The notes beneath the pieces were generated by a model. It saw nothing but the letters and a program-made list of their open reading frames with translations. It ran no database searches and was not told where the DNA came from. Made by a program: the position numbers and the translations under genes. A stretch of 64,000 bases of DNA, from assembly GCA_036426205.1 (NCBI GenBank), contig CM071570.1:1742429-1806428 (forward strand), given 5' to 3'. Positions 36,607-48,316 of the stretch are shown here, piece by piece. This stretch comes from Ascaphus truei. Taxonomy: Eukaryota; Chordata; Amphibia; Anura; Ascaphidae. Position 1 is the first letter of the stretch, and each line of letters opens with the position of its first letter.

Positions 36607-36944
36607 GAATTACTACCCGCTCACCAGCACATTGCTACCCGCTCACCAGCACATTGCTACCCGCTCACCAGCACATTGCTACTCGCTCACCAGCACAGTG
36701 CACCGCTCACACAAAACACATTGCTACCCGCCTACCAGCACATTGCATACTCGCTCACCAGCACATTGCTACCGCTCACCAGCACCTTGCTACCCGCTCA
36801 CCCGCACATTGTACCCACTCGCTCACCAGCACATCTGCTACCCCCCCCACTCACCAGCACATTGCTACTCGCTCACCAGCACATTGCTACCCGCTCACCA
36901 GCACATTGCTACCCGCTCACCAGCACATTGCTACTCGCTGCCAG
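36607..36944. repeat. 22-bp minisatellite (about 15 units)
   Basis: Units of acattgctacccgctcacca plus gc repeat about 15 times, with a C/T variant (acccgc or actcgc) and occasional one-base slips. Long open frames of HQHIATRSP type are a by-product, since 22 is not a multiple of 3 and no stop occurs in the unit. It is unrelated in sequence to the 22-bp array inside the palindrome. Confidence 0.92.
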
Positions 36945-37345
36945 GTAGAAACGGGTGACTTTTTTTGGCGAATTTGGATCGTCCGGTTGCTTTGATCAGC
37001 GGATTTCAGCGGATCAATGTCGAAAAGTGTGATACGCGTTTCGCGGCTTTTTTTTTTATTATTACCTTTACACTCCGTGGACTCCGCAACCCGTGGACGG
37101 ATTGGTAGAATCCAATTCGTGGGATTCTGCAGTCCGCTAAAGAATCCGCTAACGAATGGCTGGAGCCGCAGATTGGAGCCTTCAAATCCATCCACGGGTT
37201 GTATCCAACGGCGGATTTTGGTGAAACCGCCGGGATTGAAACCGCCCAAATCCGTTTGCGGATTTTACACCGCAAACTGGATTTTGGGGGTAACATGAGC
37301 GAAAATCCGGGAAACGGATTCGCCCATCTCTACTCCCAGCAGAGA
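36945..37345. mobile_element. Non-autonomous DNA transposon with imperfect TIRs
   Basis: The left end tagaaacgggtgac and the right end gattcgcccatctcta are imperfect inverted termini. Possible 8-bp flanking words ctgccagg and ctcccagc agree at 6 of 8 positions, which would suit hAT. The interior is rich in gcggat/atccgc words that can pair with each other, giving a structured element without coding capacity. Confidence 0.4.
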
Positions 37346-38746
37346 GAGAGATATCGGGAACATCCAACAGGAAATCAAAAGCAAACCCCTCACAGGATGC
37401 AGAATACTGAACACGGGGAGAACATCTAACCATTTCTCTGCTTTGGGACACAATAAGGAGGAAAATCCCAGGAAACGGAGAAATCTGGCACCCTAAAAAA
37501 TAAATACGAGAAGAGAACAAATAAGGAAAATAAAATACCAACTGCTCTCATGTACCCAACATGAAAGTGATGCAGTAATCCGTGATTTTAGAAAATTGCT
37601 ATTTCTAGGCAATTTTCCGAGTACATAACATTTGAAATCAATATTACTGCAAAATATATAATTACTGGAGAACTTCACATTGGATTGTATGTTCTCTTTT
37701 TAAAAGGCAAAGTACAAACTCTTTGTGAGCTTAGTAACAAAGTCTAACCGACCAAACCGTGAGAATGGAGTTCCCATGCAAAAAGTGGCAATATCGCACA
37801 AACACACTGCCGTACCAGTTTAACAATACATGTACCTGCATGTTCAAACCGATAATTATTTTTTTTGTTTGCTGCAATTTGGTTTAGTTTGTGAATTCCA
37901 TGCAATATGTTGATTTAGTTTGCAAGTTGGCAAGTCACAAACAACAGCGACATTCTCACTCCTTTTTTTGCCTCCTTCAGGCTGGCAAGATTGATAGATT
38001 TATAGATTACCTATTGATTTATTGGGGGACTCTTGTACAGAGTTAAAAGGGCAATCTTGCGTATGAACACATTATTTCAATTTTTTCTACTCGCCATGAG
38101 ACTCGGGACTAGAGCGCGTTCAGCTAATGTCAATAATATGCTTAGTAGGTGATTGTCAAAAATCCTTTCAATATTGACCCTGTTTTTGTACACTAAAACC
38201 CACTATTAACTTGAATTTAAAAAAATGTTCCTTTATTACAGGTTAAACTATGAACAATGAATGTTAAAATATTTTTTTAATTTTTTTATTAAAGCATTAA
38301 TTGTGTAGTTTTAACATACAGTATACCACATATTAATAGTTCAGTTCGGGGAGTTCTGAACCTTTCCGAATAACTTCCCCAGCCCTAAATGTTACAGATC
38401 CCGTCACGTCAGAATCTCTCTTGCCGTGAAACATGCATGTGTGGTGTTTATAAAAAAATCTCACTGGATACGGGAAATGTCTTCTTTTTGTTTTGCCCCT
38501 TTTTCCCCCCCACTAAATCCTTAACTAATCACTATATTGCTTGGATATATTGAGCTTTGTCGACTCAATTCCCAGTTGAATGAACAGGCTCATACAGTAA
38601 CAGTGCGATTCCACACTGCTGTGCTAAGGAGCCCAGTCTTGTCTATTGAGTAGGATGTTTCTGTCGTCTCTCCCTCCATACTGTGGTTTAATGGCCGATG
38701 TGTTACTCTTTCTTCTTCTTCTTCTTTCTTTTCTCTTCCGTTTCAG
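37346..38746 (+). other. Intron, nothing recognised
   Basis: A/T-rich intron. The final 50 bases before 38,747 form a strong pyrimidine tract (tcttcttcttcttctttctt) for the next acceptor. Confidence 0.45.
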
Positions 38747-38856
38747 ATCTGACCAAAGTTACTTCCAGCCTGAAGGTGTGTTCAATGCCGCTGCTTCGAC
38801 TCAAGGTGGAGGAGCCTCTGTTTATCTGTGAGCAAACCGAAGACCTCAATGACCAG
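38747..38856 (+). CDS. agbl5: Host exon 5 in the window (probably agbl5)
   Basis: A 110-nt exon between acceptor ttccgtttcag and donor gtaatg. Two bases complete the Asp codon left open by the previous exon; 36 codons follow, ending in phase 0. The peptide includes [20 protein letters not shown] and [16 protein letters not shown]. The very long pyrimidine tract and correct phase make this a confident exon. Confidence 0.77.
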
Positions 38857-39449
38857 GTAATGGGATTAACCTACAGCAGAATAAATGTGAACACTGTGGG
38901 CACACAGGATATGGGGTTCAAGCCCTCTTTTCGTATCGGTACATGGATGCCATTGGGGTTGGCAACCAAAACTGTAGCCAAAGTGAAGACCGGTCCAGGG
39001 ATTGCTTGAAGATGGGAAGGTCAGACATAAGAGCCTTAATATTAATAATCCTCATGATGTTTGTTTTATATTGAGATTAGTGTACAAAGGCTGTACATAA
39101 AACGGTTTTTCATGCGCAAGGTAAAGACTACTTCACCACATATTGAAATGAGGTCAATCCGTTCCGGTACTGAGATTTAACCTTTTATCTTCCGGTGTCT
39201 CCGGTACCGGAAGAATATTTCCAGTTTCAAAGCATCACCTTTCACCCCGTAACCGTCCTGTGTACTGCTATGTAACAATATAATACCACACAGTGGAAAG
39301 ACTGACATGATATTTTATAGTTGTCCGTGAGCTTCCCAAGCCTTGAAGTTGCTTTCTTGGCATGCTTGTGGTACCTTTTTGGACACTCCGTTGGCGCACA
39401 GTTGTACTTGAGCATCCATTGCTTGACACTATTTCTTATTATGTTTCAG

Positions 39450-39527
39450 AGATTCACGACTGTCGCGTCAGAGGCTACTCACCACTCTACATACCAGGGA
39501 GTTGCGCCCTTCTGTTCTGAGTCCTGA
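39450..39527 (+). CDS. agbl5: Terminal coding exon and stop (probably agbl5)
   Basis: Acceptor ttattatgtttcag ends at 39,449. The exon starts in phase 0, as required, and codes RFTTVASEATHHSTYQGVAP followed by five more residues and TGA (39,525-39,527). With the upstream exons this makes 288 residues plus stop. It is the C-terminus of the protein, so the peptidase domain of the candidate AGBL5 lies left of the window. Confidence 0.72.
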   Translation, partial: RFTTVASEATHHSTYQGVAPFCSES

Positions 39528-40375
39528 AGGAGATCATTTTGGGTGACTGAGCTCGGCAGACCAAAACATTTCCCCCGCCTCCTCTCACTGGTGCTACTTC
39601 CTAACGTTCTGGGGAGCAGTGATGCTGAGAAATGGACCAGCTGCCCCTTCAGTTAAAGACGACATATCACAGTCCTTTTATTTGACCCTTTTATAGCGAT
39701 TTCTCAGTGGTAACCTCACTGTAGAAATGTTCGTGCGGGTGGTTTATTGAGAACTCAACCCTGTTCTACCATTTTCCTAATAGCACTTGGCTTCTTTGAC
39801 TGCCGGGGAGCTTGTTAAACATTTGCTTGGCACTGTTTTTTAGCCTCTTCGAATCGGAAAGGGTTTAAAACCCAGACTTGCTCTGTAAATGCCCCCACTG
39901 ACGTGTCGGCTTGCAGGAGAAATATGTATAACATATAGTATGTTGGGGGAGAGAGTCGTCTCATTCCTCTTTATTCCAGGTGAATGGACATCTGATGCTA
40001 TGTTCAGACCAATAGAAATGTACAGCATCAATCATCAGATCTATTAATTGCTAGAAAAACATCACATGTTCTCCCACACCCAGGACAGTGCAACGCCTCT
40101 GTTTGGGGGTTCCTCTTTAAACACTTAAGTTTTTTTTAATCTGCAATATTCAAACAATATCTGTTTTATCTCTGACCTACTTTAGGATAAAAGCCACTCC
40201 ATATTACTCTACGTTGACACTTGGATGCACTGTAAATACCAGTTTAACGATGCAGCATTTTAAGGATTGTTCTTAATGTTCTATCCGGTCCCATGTTTGA
40301 TGTCCTGTGCTGCACTCCTGCTGTGGCAGGTTTAGTGCTACGTGTTTTAATAAAAGCTGATATTGAATCGTGCCT
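39528..40375 (+). other. agbl5: 3-prime UTR of the putative agbl5
   Basis: About 0.85 kb runs from the stop codon to the AATAAA at 40,349-40,354, with no intervening canonical signal that I noticed. The cleavage site would be near 40,370. The gene therefore ends some 11 kb left of the OST4 3-prime end, and the two genes are convergent. Confidence 0.6.
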
Positions 40376-40768
40376 CCGTCTCTGTTGTTGGGATTCGCGT
40401 GGCTATTATAGAAGTAACTTGGGACTTTACATTGCATGCAAAATAGGGACCGGTACAAATGAATTACATGGTAGACATGCGCCACTTGGCAATGTATTTC
40501 AGAGTGGCAAATTAATGAATGTAATCGGCTATATAACACCTCCATCGTCTTCAACGCTTGTTTCATAATTTCACGTCTGCTTGATGGCTTTGCACATTTA
40601 CAATGCAAAACGTATAACATGGCGCTGCATACTCAAGTACTTGAAAAATACTGTGTATATGTACCTGAATGTAGAAATATACAAACATATTCAAAAACAC
40701 AGACACAAAATACTAGATATGACCCAAAGGAAAAAAAGAAACGAGGTAACAACTGCAATTATCAAGCA

Positions 40769-40945
40769 CCCCCCAACTGGTCAGGTTTTCAGGATATCCC
40801 TGTTTCAGCACACGTAGCTTAATCAGTTCCTGCTTCAGCACAGGTGGATCAATCAGAGGCTCAGTCTTTGACTGAGCCACCTGTGCTGAAGCTGGGATGT
40901 CCTGAAAACCTGCCCTGTTGGGCGGGGCTTGAGGACTGGAGTTGA
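40769..40945. mobile_element. Palindromic hAT MITE, second copy
   Basis: Shares ggtcaggttttcaggatatc, tcagcacaggtgg and the mirrored second half (cacctgtgctgaagc, cttgaggactggagttg) with 2,724-2,909 and 51,168-51,336. The central region differs. No clear 8-bp duplication remains. Confidence 0.7.
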
Positions 40946-41284
40946 CGCATACATGTCCAGTATTACAGTACCTCTCATTGTTTACTGGACAGAGAATCCA
41001 AATACAGGACAGTCCAGTTCAATCCCGGACACCTGGCAACCCTAGCAGAGATGTCCAGAGAAAGGTCAGCCTGTGTGGTGTTAGTCCCAATGCAGTTTAA
41101 TATTCATTGCATGGGGTCAATATTTCTGTCCTTTAGTCTGACTTTTTTTTTAAGATACAGTGAAAAACAAATCACCTTAATATACACGCCCCCCCCAGTG
41201 TACAATAATAACCGTAATACAACATAGAAAGAGATGCATGGGCTCCATGAAAAAAGTCCAGTTAATCGGAAAAAAATGGCTCTC

Positions 41285-41515
41285 TATTTGTGCATGATAA
41301 CGGAGATAAGATGGCAAAGTCATACAGCGGTGAAAATAGGACATCCTGATGGGTTGAAGAGAAAGCTCTTGAGATACGAGTTACAAAATATTACATTTAG
41401 CTTTTGTCTTCCGTTGCTTTGATCATTATAGAGACAGATGCAATATTCCACATGGCAAAAGCGCGCAGTTATAGAAATACCGCAAGACATGGTTCCAGGG
41501 ATAAACGCATTCAAG
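41285..41515 (+). repeat. Left member of a ~200-bp inverted pair bracketing the nested stack
   Basis: Words such as ggttgaagagaaagc and gacatggttccagggataaa recur in reverse complement at 48,930-49,125, with moderate divergence. They may be the ends of a large older element or two independent opposite copies of one repeat. Confidence 0.5.
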
Positions 41516-42018
41516 GAACAGGGCAAAGTATGGCGGATAACGCAATAGTGGGGCGGGTGCGCCAACTCAAAGGAAATGGGCTTTTACCGGAGCAGAGCTG
41601 TGAGGTCGGTATCAGGGAGGTTTGGGGCCTGTACAGGAGGTGCGCGGGGAATGGCTTAAATGGAAAGTCAGAGGTTGAATATAATATTGACACCTGAGTT
41701 AATGGTCAGTTTGTCCCTATTGGCCGTAGGGATAAACACTGCTCTTTGTAGTCAAGAGAATTCAAGAAATGTGGTATGTTTGATGCGGAACATATTTACA
41801 TGAGAACTTTCTATTACTATGTCCCCAGTTTTGGGCAAGTTTATTCTGTACCGACTTATCACGATTTACGACTTTGGCCCGTGCTAAATTTTGTCCTATT
41901 TAGCGGTTCACTATTACCATTATTTACCACACAACCGTGTATAGGACACCCTGTCATCTCGGATGTACTTAAATGCCCCATGTGTTGGGAATTGTATCCC
42001 TGTTTGCTATTTCTCTCA

Positions 42019-42768
42019 TAGTTACATAGTAGATGAGGTTGAAAAAAGACGTAGGTCCATCAAGTTCACCTATGCTAAATTTAGACAACAGATACTTTAT
42101 CCTATATCTATACTTCTTGATCTAGAGGAAGGCAAACAAAAAAACCCTGGTATCATATCATCCAATGATATTTCCTAAGGGGAAAAATAAATTCCTTCCT
42201 TACTCCAAGAATTGGCAATCAGATTACTCCCTGGATCCTTGAACATCCTTCCCATGTATACTGATTTGGTATATCCCTGTATACCTTTCCTTTCTAAAAA
42301 GATGTCCAACCTTTTTTTGAACAAATCTATTGTATCTGCCATCACAGTCTCCATGGGTAATGAATTCCACATTTTAACTGCCCTTATTGTAAAGAACCCT
42401 TTCCTTTGTTGCTGGTGAAATCTCCTTTCCTCCAACCTAAAGGGATAACCCTAAGTCCTTTGTACTGCCCTAGGGAGGAATAGTTATTTTGAAAGCACCT
42501 TGTACTGTCCCCAAATATATTTGTATATAGTTATCATATCCCCTCTTAGACGCCTCTTTTCTAATGTAAATAAATCTAATTTAGTTAGCCTCTCGTAAAT
42601 TAGATTGTCCATCCCCTTTATTAATTTGGTGGCTCTTCTCTGCACTCTCTCTTGTTAAATAATGTATTTTCTAAGGAGTGGTGCCCAAAAGTACTCCATA
42701 TTCAAGGTGTGGTCTTACTAATGCTTTGTAAAGGGGCATAATTATGTTTACTTCCCTTCCATCCATTG
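42019..42768 (-). mobile_element. CR1 LINE, 3-prime part (minus strand)
   Basis: On the minus strand the frame 42,175-42,435 matches the C-terminal end of CR1 ORF2: GFFTIRAVKMWNSLPMETVM, then TIDLFKKRLDIFLE. The 3-prime end carries the gacctacgtcttttttcaac word and ctactatgtaacta typical of frog CR1 copies. The element continues at 44,045-44,240 and 48,317-48,720; the gaps are later insertions. It is 5-prime truncated. Confidence 0.85.
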
Positions 42769-42772
42769 CCCA

Positions 42773-44040
42773 TGTAGCCCCGGACCCCCATCACCTCCGT
42801 TGCCCGGGGTGATGGCAAGTGCCACCGGAGCCAAGCGGTGGACCCGCCGGCATGCCAGAAGGGTGGGGGCCGAGCAGAGAGCGCTCGGTGCTCGGGAGGC
42901 TCCACGGCAGCCCGACAGTGGAGGGCGCCGCCATCTTCTTTTGCATTGCGCATGCGCAGTGAAGGAATAGTTGCGGAGGCCGTGTACTAGCTCGCGCATG
43001 CTCAGTGATAACGCGCAAACTCCCACCAATCATGAGAGGCTATGGGCAGGGACTACATGTCCCATGAGCCTCAGGAGTACCCCACATGGCGCCAGGGAGC
43101 CAATAGGGCTGCAGTATCTCCCTGCTTTCGGGGATTGATACATTTCGCACTCTGGGAGATATGCAGGAGAGTCTAGGGGAAGGAGGTGAGGGTGCAGGGG
43201 TCAGTGACCCACTGCACTAGGCCAGCAGCCCCTTTGGCCCCAGTTAGCCCTGAGTCACTTAGTAGATTGAGTCACTGCAGGGGCAGGCCCTAGGTTAGGG
43301 ACCCTGCCCCTTTTAGTGCCAGCAGTACAGTTAGGGACACAGCGGACGCTGCGCTACCCATTCCGAGGCTTGGGATCAGGCCTACTCCGCAGAGAGAGCG
43401 GAATCATATCCTATGGACAGCCCTGCCTGAGCACCGCGCTGGTGGAACCGGACGTCATCCAGGAGGTCGTCGGATCCTTTTCGAAGATCCTTTGAACGCC
43501 CAAGTGCAGCCGCACTGGGCAGGTATTGTAAATTAAGTGCACCAACTACAGAGTACTCACACATAGTGGCAGCGCTGACAACGGGACAAGGGTTATACTG
43601 TGGACACGGTGTGGGGGTACACGGTGGTGGCACAAGGTATATACTCCTAGGTGGGAGTGGATGACATTTGGGACTTTGGTACATGGTATGGGGTTATCAC
43701 CCATGGGAAGTAGTGTTATAGAGTGTCACAGTTATTGTTGCTGATGCATGTGTAATGTATTATGGTTTGTTGCTCCATATAGTAAACGGTTATACGTATA
43801 CTCCTGTGTATGTGGTTACTATATGTGGGTCCTGTGTGGGGTACATTCTTCACTCCTAGAATCCTACATAGGTGGAGGCGCTGTAAGTAAGATCGTTCCA
43901 GAGGATTCACCACAGGTTCCCATCAGCGGAGGCTCAGGCCTCCTGTGAACCTGCAGGTATACGCACCACTCCTGGTAACATATAGGTTCCCCCTCACATT
44001 CACTCTATCTGCGATTGGGGTAGGGGGAATACCTGTTACA
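42773..44040 (+). mobile_element. Solo LTR family A, copy 1, inserted in CR1 (4-bp TSD)
   Basis: TGTAGCCCC to TGTTACA, 1,268 bp, flanked by CCCA (42,769-42,772 and 44,041-44,044). The CR1 sequence joins across it. It holds an NRF1-type GCGCATGCGC at 42,948, an imperfect second one, and a ZNF143-like gactacatgtcccatgag at 43,051. It is non-coding throughout and collinear with 53,454-54,764 over several hundred bp. No internal retroviral genes are present, so it is a solo LTR or an LTR-only non-autonomous element. Strand follows the motif direction. Confidence 0.75.
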
Positions 44041-44044
44041 CCCA

Positions 44045-44240
44045 TTTAATGCAAGATAAGATCTTGTTTGCCTTTGCAGCTACTGCATGACATTGGGCAC
44101 TAATGCTAAGCCTGCAGTTTACAAGCACTCCTAAGTCCTTCTCCATCAAGGATCCCCCAATTTATCCCCATTTAATTTGTAAGTCGCCTGTTTATTCTTG
44201 CTTCCCAAATGCATAACCTTACATTTATCTGTATTAAACC
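44045..44240 (-). mobile_element. CR1 LINE, middle segment (minus strand)
   Basis: Collinear continuation of the CR1 after the LTR insertion, with aagatcttgtttgcctttgc and atgcataaccttacattta words of the CR1 ORF2 3-prime region. It ends at the hAT insertion point ATTAAACC. Confidence 0.75.
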
Positions 44241-45169
44241 CAGGGGCGTAGCTATAGCCCGAACAAAGCCCGGGGGCCCGCGCTCTTGGGGGGCCTGCTT
44301 CCCCCACCCCCTATCGGTGGTCCATCTGTCTCTTCAGATAGACAGGCTTGGGAGGGGGAGTGTGGAGCTGATCACGGAACAGCTGGAGGGAGGAGGCGAG
44401 AAGGGCTTTCTTCCTGCTTAACCAGTTCCAGGCAGCAGGTGGCGCTGCAGAGCACTCCATAGCTGCTGCTCTCTGCATCTCTTGGTTCCGTGTGTGTGTC
44501 TGTGTTGGTACGTGTTTGTGTTTAAGTGTGTGTTGGTGTGCGTGTATTTGTAATGCATATGTTGTATATTTAGTGGTTTTTGTTATACAGCATGTTGAAT
44601 ATAAATGTGTATTTGTATATGGTATGTTGCATGTTTGGTATGTGTGTATATATGGGAGGGGAGGGAGAAGAGAGGGTGGGGGAGTAGGGAGTAGAGATGA
44701 TGAAGATGGGGGCGGGAGAAATGAGGAGGGGGAGAGATGTGGAGGGATATAGATGATGATAAAGGATGATGAGGGATGATGACGAGGAGGGATGGAGAGA
44801 TGAGGAATGATGATTGAGCAGGGGAACGCAATCTTTTTCTCCTGCACCACCCTGACGGCTGTCCCCCTCCCCCCCTACCTTGGTTCTGGGCGTCATGACG
44901 GCACGTTTGCCATGGCGAAGCGTCTCCAGAAGCCGTCTGAACTAAGGTAAGTGAAGTTTAGAGGCCTTCGCTGCTTCCCTGGCATTTAAGTGCCTTCGGG
45001 AAGCGCGTGGGGCCTCTGTAAACCCGGCGTCCCCTGCAGATAAACTCGCGTGCACCCCTGAGGATCAGAGAGAGGATGGGAGGAGAAAACATTCTACTCA
45101 GCATTAATATTAATGGGGCTCTGAATTTTTTTCAGGGCCCGGGCCCGCGAATGTCTAGCTACGCCACTG
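44241..45169. mobile_element. Non-autonomous hAT element inserted in CR1 (8-bp TSD)
   Basis: The ends CAGGGGCGTAGCTATAG and CTAGCTACGCCACTG are imperfect inverted repeats, and the flanks are an exact 8-bp ATTAAACC (44,233-44,240 and 45,170-45,177). The 929-bp interior has purine-rich and gtgtgtgt stretches but no transposase frame, although minus frames of up to 179 codons occur by chance in the pyrimidine-rich part. The hAT family is supported by TSD length and the CAG-type termini. Confidence 0.85.
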
Positions 45170-45186
45170 ATTAAACCTCATCTGCC

Positions 45187-48100
45187 CAGGTCCTCCCATT
45201 TCAGCTCTGTCCCATGCCCCTGAGAATTCCACCTTTAAATTCCAAAAAGGGCTATCTGTCGCCCATATAAACATCCGGAGCCTGCTGCCCAAACTAGACG
45301 AACTAAGGGCATGGTGCCTTATGCATAAACCCAAAGCCATCGTTCTTACAGAAACATGGCTATCCTCTAAAACCCCTGATGCAAATATCGCCATTCAGGG
45401 ATACTCCATTTTTAGGAGAGATAGGTCAAAGAGAGGAGGAGGGGTGTTATTTTATATTGCAGACACCTTACAATTTACACTGTTACATTGCCCACCAAGT
45501 CCACCCTCTTTTGAAACTCTAGTTGGCAAAATCTGCCTCCCCTTTTCTAAGCCCATCTTGCTTGCTGGCATCTACCGCCCCCCTAAAGCCCCTCTACAAT
45601 CCTTGACTGATATCACCCAATTTCTTGCCTCCATTTCCTCTCTGAATGAGAAGAGTGAGCTGCTAGTTCTTGGGGATTTCAACTTCAATTGGCTTGACCC
45701 TAAAAACCACAAAATCCAGATACAACTCAAGTCACTTAACCTATCGCAACTCATTTCCCAACCCACACGAATAAACCTGAAGTCGCATAACCATTCCTTG
45801 CTAGACTGGATTCTCTCCTCAAACCCCAGCAGAATCCAATCCTCTGGCATCCTTCCTGACATTTTCAGTGACCATGCAATAGTGTACTGTGTAAGGAAAA
45901 TTAAACCGCCCCATTCAAGCCCCAAAGTTCTCCTCACTAGAACATTTAAAAACTTTAACCCACTACAGTTTCTGGATGACCTTACCAACTGCCCATGGCA
46001 CAGAATCGATTTAATTCCCGACCCTGATTCTGCGCTCGACTATTTCCAATCCGAGTTCTTAAAACTCTGCGATACCCATGCTCCACTACGCAAAATAAGG
46101 GTACGGGGGGCCCACCTTCCATGGGTTACACCTGACCTTATAGCACTCTACCAGTTCAGGGATGCCTTGTGGAAAAGCTACAAAGTAACTGGCACTACCA
46201 AGGATCTCAATCACTACAGATGCCTGCGGAACGTGTACACAAGGCAAACAAGGCATGCAAAAGCACAATATTACTCTGACAATCTCCTCCAGAATACATC
46301 AAACCCAGCTAATTTCTGGAAGGTTATCAACAATATATTCCAGCCTCCTAACCATCAACAACCAAGTAATATCACTAAGGGGGATATTACTCTGACAAAC
46401 CCCACTGACATTGCAAATGCATTCAATGATTACTTTGTGGGGTGTGCCACTAACCTATTAGCGAAACGCAGCACAAACCCCAAACCTGAATCTCATCCTG
46501 GGAGTACCCCTATAGTCCCACCCCCTCCCAACACTGCCCACAATTTTCAATTTAGCCCAGTATCTGAAGAGGAGATTACACAAGCGCTCCTCAAACTAAA
46601 ACTAAGCAGCCAATGTGGACCCGACTTACTACAATCTAGGTTCCTACGACTTGGTGCCCCAGCCATTGCCAAACCAATTGCGTCCATAGTCAACTCTATC
46701 CTGTCTGCAGGCCATATCCCTAAGACCTGGAAAACTGCCAGAGTTGTCCCAATCTTCAAAAGTGGGGACAAAAACACTGTCTCAAACTACAGGCCAATCT
46801 CACTTCTCCCAATTCTATCCAAAGTTATGGAAAAATGTGTCCACTCCCAATTAAGCGAGTTCTACACCAAGACAAATTTCCCTAGCCAATTCCAATCTGG
46901 GTTTCGTCCCAAACACTCCACCGTAACTACCCTGCTAAAAGTTTGCAATGAAATCCAGTGTGGAATGGAACGGGGACAACTCACTGGTGCAGTATTCCTA
47001 GATTTTTCAAAGGCTTTTGACACAGTTGATCATGCTATCCTGCTTAACAAACTCAAGAGCTCTGGAATAGGGAAACATGCTTTAAACTGGTTTCAGTCCT
47101 ACCTATCAGGAAGATCCCAACATGTGTCCATCTCAGGCTCTAACTCCAACCCCCTGGATATCACCTGTGGTGTCCCGCAAGGCTCTGTTCTGGGGCCCCT
47201 ACTCTTCTCAGTGTTCATTAATGATCTTCCCACAGCTTGTAAGGAAGCCTCAATACACATGTATGCAGATGACACAATCCTGTATGCACACAGCCATAGC
47301 CTCTCTGACCTTCAACACATACTTCAGTCTGACTTTTTGAGACTCGAAAACTGGATTTCCCAAAACAAACTGTTTTTAAACACTGACAAGACTGTAACAA
47401 TGGTATTTGGGACCAAGACTAAATTTGTAAAGCTTCCAGTGACTGAGCTCCTGATTAGAACCAACGCTAAAACCACCCTAACACCTGTCACTAGTTTTAA
47501 ATACCTGGGCTTATGGTTTGACTCCCACTTAACATTCGGGATGCACATTGATACCCTGACAACCAAGACCTATGCCAAACTAGGGGTACTTTACAGGAAC
47601 AAATCCTCCCTAAGTCTCCTGGTCAGAAAGCGTATTGCACAGCAGATGCTAATGCCAATTATTGACTATGGAGACATAGTATATGGCTCGGCTCCTCAAA
47701 CCCACCTTAGCAAACTTGACACCCTCTACAATTCAATTTGTCGTTTTGTTCTCCAATGCAACTACAACACACATCACTGCGAAATGCTCAAAGAACTAGA
47801 TTGGTCATCACTAGAGTCTAGGCGCAAAGTTCACCTTTCCTGTCTCACCCTCAAATACTTTCTGGGCAAGCTACCCAGCTACCTGAACAAGCTCCTCACC
47901 CCTACCACATGCAGTACCTATCACCTGAGATCAGACTCCAAAAGACTATTCATGGTCCCAAGACTCAACAAAGTATCCGGACGTTCCTCCTTCTCCTTCC
48001 GTGCACCCCAAAACTGGAACAACCTACCAGAGACTCTCATATCTTCCACCAGCTTAAGTTCTTTCAAATCCAAGGCTGTCTCACACTTTAATCTGGTCTG

Positions 48101-48309
48101 TAACTGTTTCATAAGCTCATAATACATATTTTCTTTAACTGTGCATGCAATGTCTTGTATATAAATGTATACCTTGTTCATTTATGTAACTGTATTTGTA
48201 ACCATGTATTATTTGTTTTACTCTGTGCCCAGGACATACTTGAAAACGAGAGGTAACTCTCAATGTATTACTTCCTGGTAAAATATTTTATAAATAAATA
48301 AATAAATAA
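45187..48309 (+). mobile_element. Young non-LTR retrotransposon inserted in CR1
   Basis: A 3.1 kb insertion flanked by ATCTGCC (45,180-45,186 and 48,310-48,316), ending in about five AAAT units after ggtaaaatattttataaata. It is 5-prime truncated at or just before the start of ORF2. The unbroken reading frame and exact target duplication point to a recent insertion. It sits only 9 bp from the hAT target site. Confidence 0.85.
45321..48122 (+). CDS. LINE ORF2: APE-type endonuclease and reverse transcriptase, intact
   Basis: The frame is open without a stop for 933 residues from the first Met, and upstream coding (AHINIRSLLPKLDELR) shows the domain begins before it, near 45,187. Endonuclease: ETW (11-13), RGGGV (38-42), GDFN (118-121), SDH (183-185). 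RT: RPISLLPILS (491-500), FDTVDH (566-571), PQGSVLGPLLF (619-629), YADD (648-651). The C-terminal end has the usual NWNNLPETLIS segment. No frameshift is visible. It belongs to the Jockey superfamily (CR1/L2/Rex-like); the exact clade is not settled by eye. The missing upstream initiator fits 5-prime truncation. Confidence 0.88.
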   Translation: MHKPKAIVLTETWLSSKTPDANIAIQGYSIFRRDRSKRGGGVLFYIADTLQFTLLHCPPSPPSFETLVGKICLPFSKPILLAGIYRPPKAPLQSLTDITQFLASISSLNEKSELLVLGDFNFNWLDPKNHKIQIQLKSLNLSQLISQPTRINLKSHNHSLLDWILSSNPSRIQSSGILPDIFSDHAIVYCVRKIKPPHSSPKVLLTRTFKNFNPLQFLDDLTNCPWHRIDLIPDPDSALDYFQSEFLKLCDTHAPLRKIRVRGAHLPWVTPDLIALYQFRDALWKSYKVTGTTKDLNHYRCLRNVYTRQTRHAKAQYYSDNLLQNTSNPANFWKVINNIFQPPNHQQPSNITKGDITLTNPTDIANAFNDYFVGCATNLLAKRSTNPKPESHPGSTPIVPPPPNTAHNFQFSPVSEEEITQALLKLKLSSQCGPDLLQSRFLRLGAPAIAKPIASIVNSILSAGHIPKTWKTARVVPIFKSGDKNTVSNYRPISLLPILSKVMEKCVHSQLSEFYTKTNFPSQFQSGFRPKHSTVTTLLKVCNEIQCGMERGQLTGAVFLDFSKAFDTVDHAILLNKLKSSGIGKHALNWFQSYLSGRSQHVSISGSNSNPLDITCGVPQGSVLGPLLFSVFINDLPTACKEASIHMYADDTILYAHSHSLSDLQHILQSDFLRLENWISQNKLFLNTDKTVTMVFGTKTKFVKLPVTELLIRTNAKTTLTPVTSFKYLGLWFDSHLTFGMHIDTLTTKTYAKLGVLYRNKSSLSLLVRKRIAQQMLMPIIDYGDIVYGSAPQTHLSKLDTLYNSICRFVLQCNYNTHHCEMLKELDWSSLESRRKVHLSCLTLKYFLGKLPSYLNKLLTPTTCSTYHLRSDSKRLFMVPRLNKVSGRSSFSFRAPQNWNNLPETLISSTSLSSFKSKAVSHFNLVCNCFISS

Positions 48310-48316
48310 ATCTGCC

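Noticed and set aside
36605..36995. CRISPR-like appearance of the 22-bp array
   Set aside because: There are no unique spacers; units are contiguous. It is a vertebrate minisatellite.
37020..37045. gatacgcgtttcgcgg as a hammerhead core on the minus strand
   Set aside because: Only the GAAACGCGT word is present; the expected upstream core is replaced by an A/T run.
40581..40822. Overlapping plus frames after the agbl5 polyadenylation signal
   Set aside because: They run into the hAT MITE, have no splice signals and resemble no protein.
44311..44850. 179-codon minus-strand frame
   Set aside because: It is a pyrimidine-rich chance frame inside the non-autonomous hAT element (SSS/PPP/HTH runs), without motifs.
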